A DNA stretch of 6,916 bases, from the NCBI GenBank assembly GCA_020442965.1, contig JAGRJB010000235.1:1-6916 (forward strand), in the 5' to 3' direction. Shown here one piece after another: positions 5,992-6,916 of this stretch. The notes beneath the pieces were generated by a model. It did no database searches. It saw only the letters and a program-made list of their open reading frames with translations, and was not told where the DNA came from. The number at the start of each line of letters is the position of its first letter. Position 1 is the stretch's first letter. This stretch comes from Pseudomonadales bacterium. GTDB taxonomy: Bacteria; Pseudomonadota; Gammaproteobacteria; Steroidobacterales; Steroidobacteraceae. Made by a program: the position numbers and the translations under genes.

Positions 5992-5997
5992 CTCCTC
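5992..5997 (-). promoter_or_regulatory. Shine-Dalgarno GAGGAG deciding a GTG start
   Basis: On the minus strand GAGGAG is followed by 8 nt and then GTG (5983-5981). It is the strongest ribosome-binding site in the minus-strand run. The genes at 4916 and 3920 have weak sites and the gene at 3066 relies on an ATGA overlap. Confidence 0.65.
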
Positions 5998-6011
5998 GAG
6001 TGCAGTATGAG

Positions 6012-6034
6012 GCGCCAGCTGCATCCAGCGGCGC
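6012..6034. repeat. Hairpin in the leader of the first minus-strand DUF1838 gene
   Basis: GCGCC (6012-6016) pairs with GGCGC (6030-6034) and GCTG (6018-6021) with CAGC (6026-6029), giving 9 bp with one bulged A and a 4-nt loop. It lies 28-50 nt upstream of the GTG start at 5983 and could be an mRNA leader structure or an operator. Confidence 0.4.
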
Positions 6035-6042
6035 TAGTTGTC

Positions 6043-6052
6043 GCAACGTTGC
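6043..6052. repeat. Perfect 10-bp palindrome GCAACGTTGC in the divergent intergenic region
   Basis: This self-complementary 10-mer sits 60-69 bp upstream of the GTG at 5983, between the two divergent DUF1838-type genes. A palindrome here could serve a dimeric regulator. The remaining 6053-6227 shows no convincing promoter, repeat or small gene. Confidence 0.35.
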
Positions 6053-6227
6053 CTAGAAACACACCTCGTGGCGGAGTTCCAATGCGTTGAGCTTCCAGCA
6101 CCATAGCGACAATGCATCGGGCCGTCTTGGCGACGAGGCAGAATGCACCAGTCCCTGCAGGAGACTCGCTCTTGAACAAGATAGAGATCAGGCTTTCGGG
6201 CTTGAGTATCGGAACCCAAACAGGCCC

Positions 6228-6916
6228 ATGAACCGACGCGAAGTGCTGGCAGGTAGCGCCGGATTGCTGGCGATCGCTGCTGCGGGAGATTCGGCATGGG
6301 CGCAGCCCTTCGCCACTGCGCGCGCGGCCGCCGTCGCTAACTCGCTGCGCGGGCCGGCGCTGCTCGAGGCCTTCGTGCGGATGCGTGGCCGTACGGACGG
6401 CGCGCTCACCTACGGTTGGCTGCGCTCGCAACGCTCGACCGTCATCGACGGTGATGTCACACCGCTTTGTGGCGTGCTTGCGGGGGCCGTGCAGCGCTTC
6501 GAGCGCATCGCTGATGATGTCTTTGAGGCGACGGTACTGGAGGTGGCGCACTACACTGATCCGCTGTCCGGTGAGCCGCTCGAAACCGTCACGATGCCGG
6601 GCAGCGGCCGCACCGTCCCCGTGCCAGCGTACCGCTTCGGACCTGTTAGGGCACGATTCGCCGTTGCGCTTGACGAATGGGAGGAGTTCGATCCGCCGCA
6701 GGGCGGCAGCGGTGCCGCTCAGTTCGTGCCGCGATCTGCCGTGCATTTGGTTCGATCGCTGGAACCGGCGACCGCAACCGGCGAGCGAGTAGTCGTACAC
6801 GCTAACGAGTATGGTCGCGTTTATCCTGACCGCTCAGCACCGAAGACAATCTACTATCGCGAGTGGATGGTCTGGCAGGCGCGCGCAGCGGACCTGGCCC
6901 GCAAGTCCAGCGTGTC
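6228..6916 (+). CDS. Diverged Tat-exported DUF1838-like protein, N-terminal part (cut by window edge)
   Basis: I read 229 codons before the right edge. The twin-arginine signal is MNRREVLAG (1-9) with a hydrophobic core to about 19 and likely cleavage after AWA (23-25). Residues 44-59 (LLEAFVRMR...DGAL) closely match the gene at 3063-3920 (LLDNFVRMR...DGAT), and the VAHYTDPLSG segment (106-115) fits the D-x-x-SG core. The usual NP-x-TG motif is changed to MPGSG (123-127). A WEEF segment and YYREWMVW (209-216) follow. The ATG at 6228 has no good Shine-Dalgarno, but it places the signal peptide correctly. It is divergent from the gene at 5983 across 244 bp and could share control with it. Family membership is inferred from similarity to its neighbours. 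It could instead be a distant sister family. Confidence 0.65.
   Translation, partial: MNRREVLAGSAGLLAIAAAGDSAWAQPFATARAAAVANSLRGPALLEAFVRMRGRTDGALTYGWLRSQRSTVIDGDVTPLCGVLAGAVQRFERIADDVFEATVLEVAHYTDPLSGEPLETVTMPGSGRTVPVPAYRFGPVRARFAVALDEWEEFDPPQGGSGAAQFVPRSAVHLVRSLEPATATGERVVVHANEYGRVYPDRSAPKTIYYREWMVWQARAADLARKSSV

Noticed and set aside
5976..6800. Open minus-strand frame of 274 codons opposite the plus-strand gene at 6228
   Set aside because: It is antisense to a gene with a good Tat signal and DUF1838-like motifs. Its translation is Arg/Ser-rich with no recognisable domain, as expected of a shadow in GC-rich DNA.

Overview
The window looks like a stretch of a Gram-negative, GC-rich pseudomonad-type (Pseudomonadota) chromosome. 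The signs are a TonB-dependent outer-membrane receptor, several twin-arginine (Tat) signal peptides, Shine-Dalgarno-led GTG/ATG starts and G/C-ending codons. A TonB receptor next to a membrane LytTR regulator is reminiscent of nutrient-uptake loci in sphingomonads, caulobacters and some gammaproteobacteria. The sequence alone does not fix the genus.

Layout. Positions 1-890 (minus) hold the N-terminal 296 codons of a TonB-dependent receptor: signal peptide, TonB box, plug domain and first barrel strands. The gene runs off the left edge. A 294-bp divergent control region (891-1184) follows. It holds a LytTR-type pair of direct repeats, a long imperfect inverted repeat and a sigma-70-like promoter. 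Positions 1185-2141 (plus) encode a 318-residue regulator with about four membrane segments followed by a LytTR DNA-binding domain and no receiver domain. Convergent with it, and overlapping it by 59 bp, is a run of four minus-strand genes (5983 down to 2083). All four appear to be Tat-exported proteins of the uncharacterised DUF1838 family. A fifth, more diverged member starts at 6228 on the plus strand, divergent from the run, and is cut by the right edge.

How the parts may work together (inference). The receptor would import a ligand across the outer membrane. The five exported DUF1838-like proteins would act on or bind it, or a product of it, in the periplasm. The membrane LytTR protein would sense it and switch the receptor, and perhaps the DUF1838 genes, through the sites described. 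Nothing in the sequence names the ligand or a reaction.

The most unusual points are the five-fold DUF1838 expansion in two recognisable subgroups, three TTCG(C/T)GAA boxes spaced exactly 21 bp apart before the third minus-strand gene, a LytTR-like direct repeat with the canonical 12-bp spacer upstream of the receptor, and the coding overlap between the regulator and the last DUF1838 gene. No RNA genes, CRISPR arrays, insertion sequences or attachment sites were seen.
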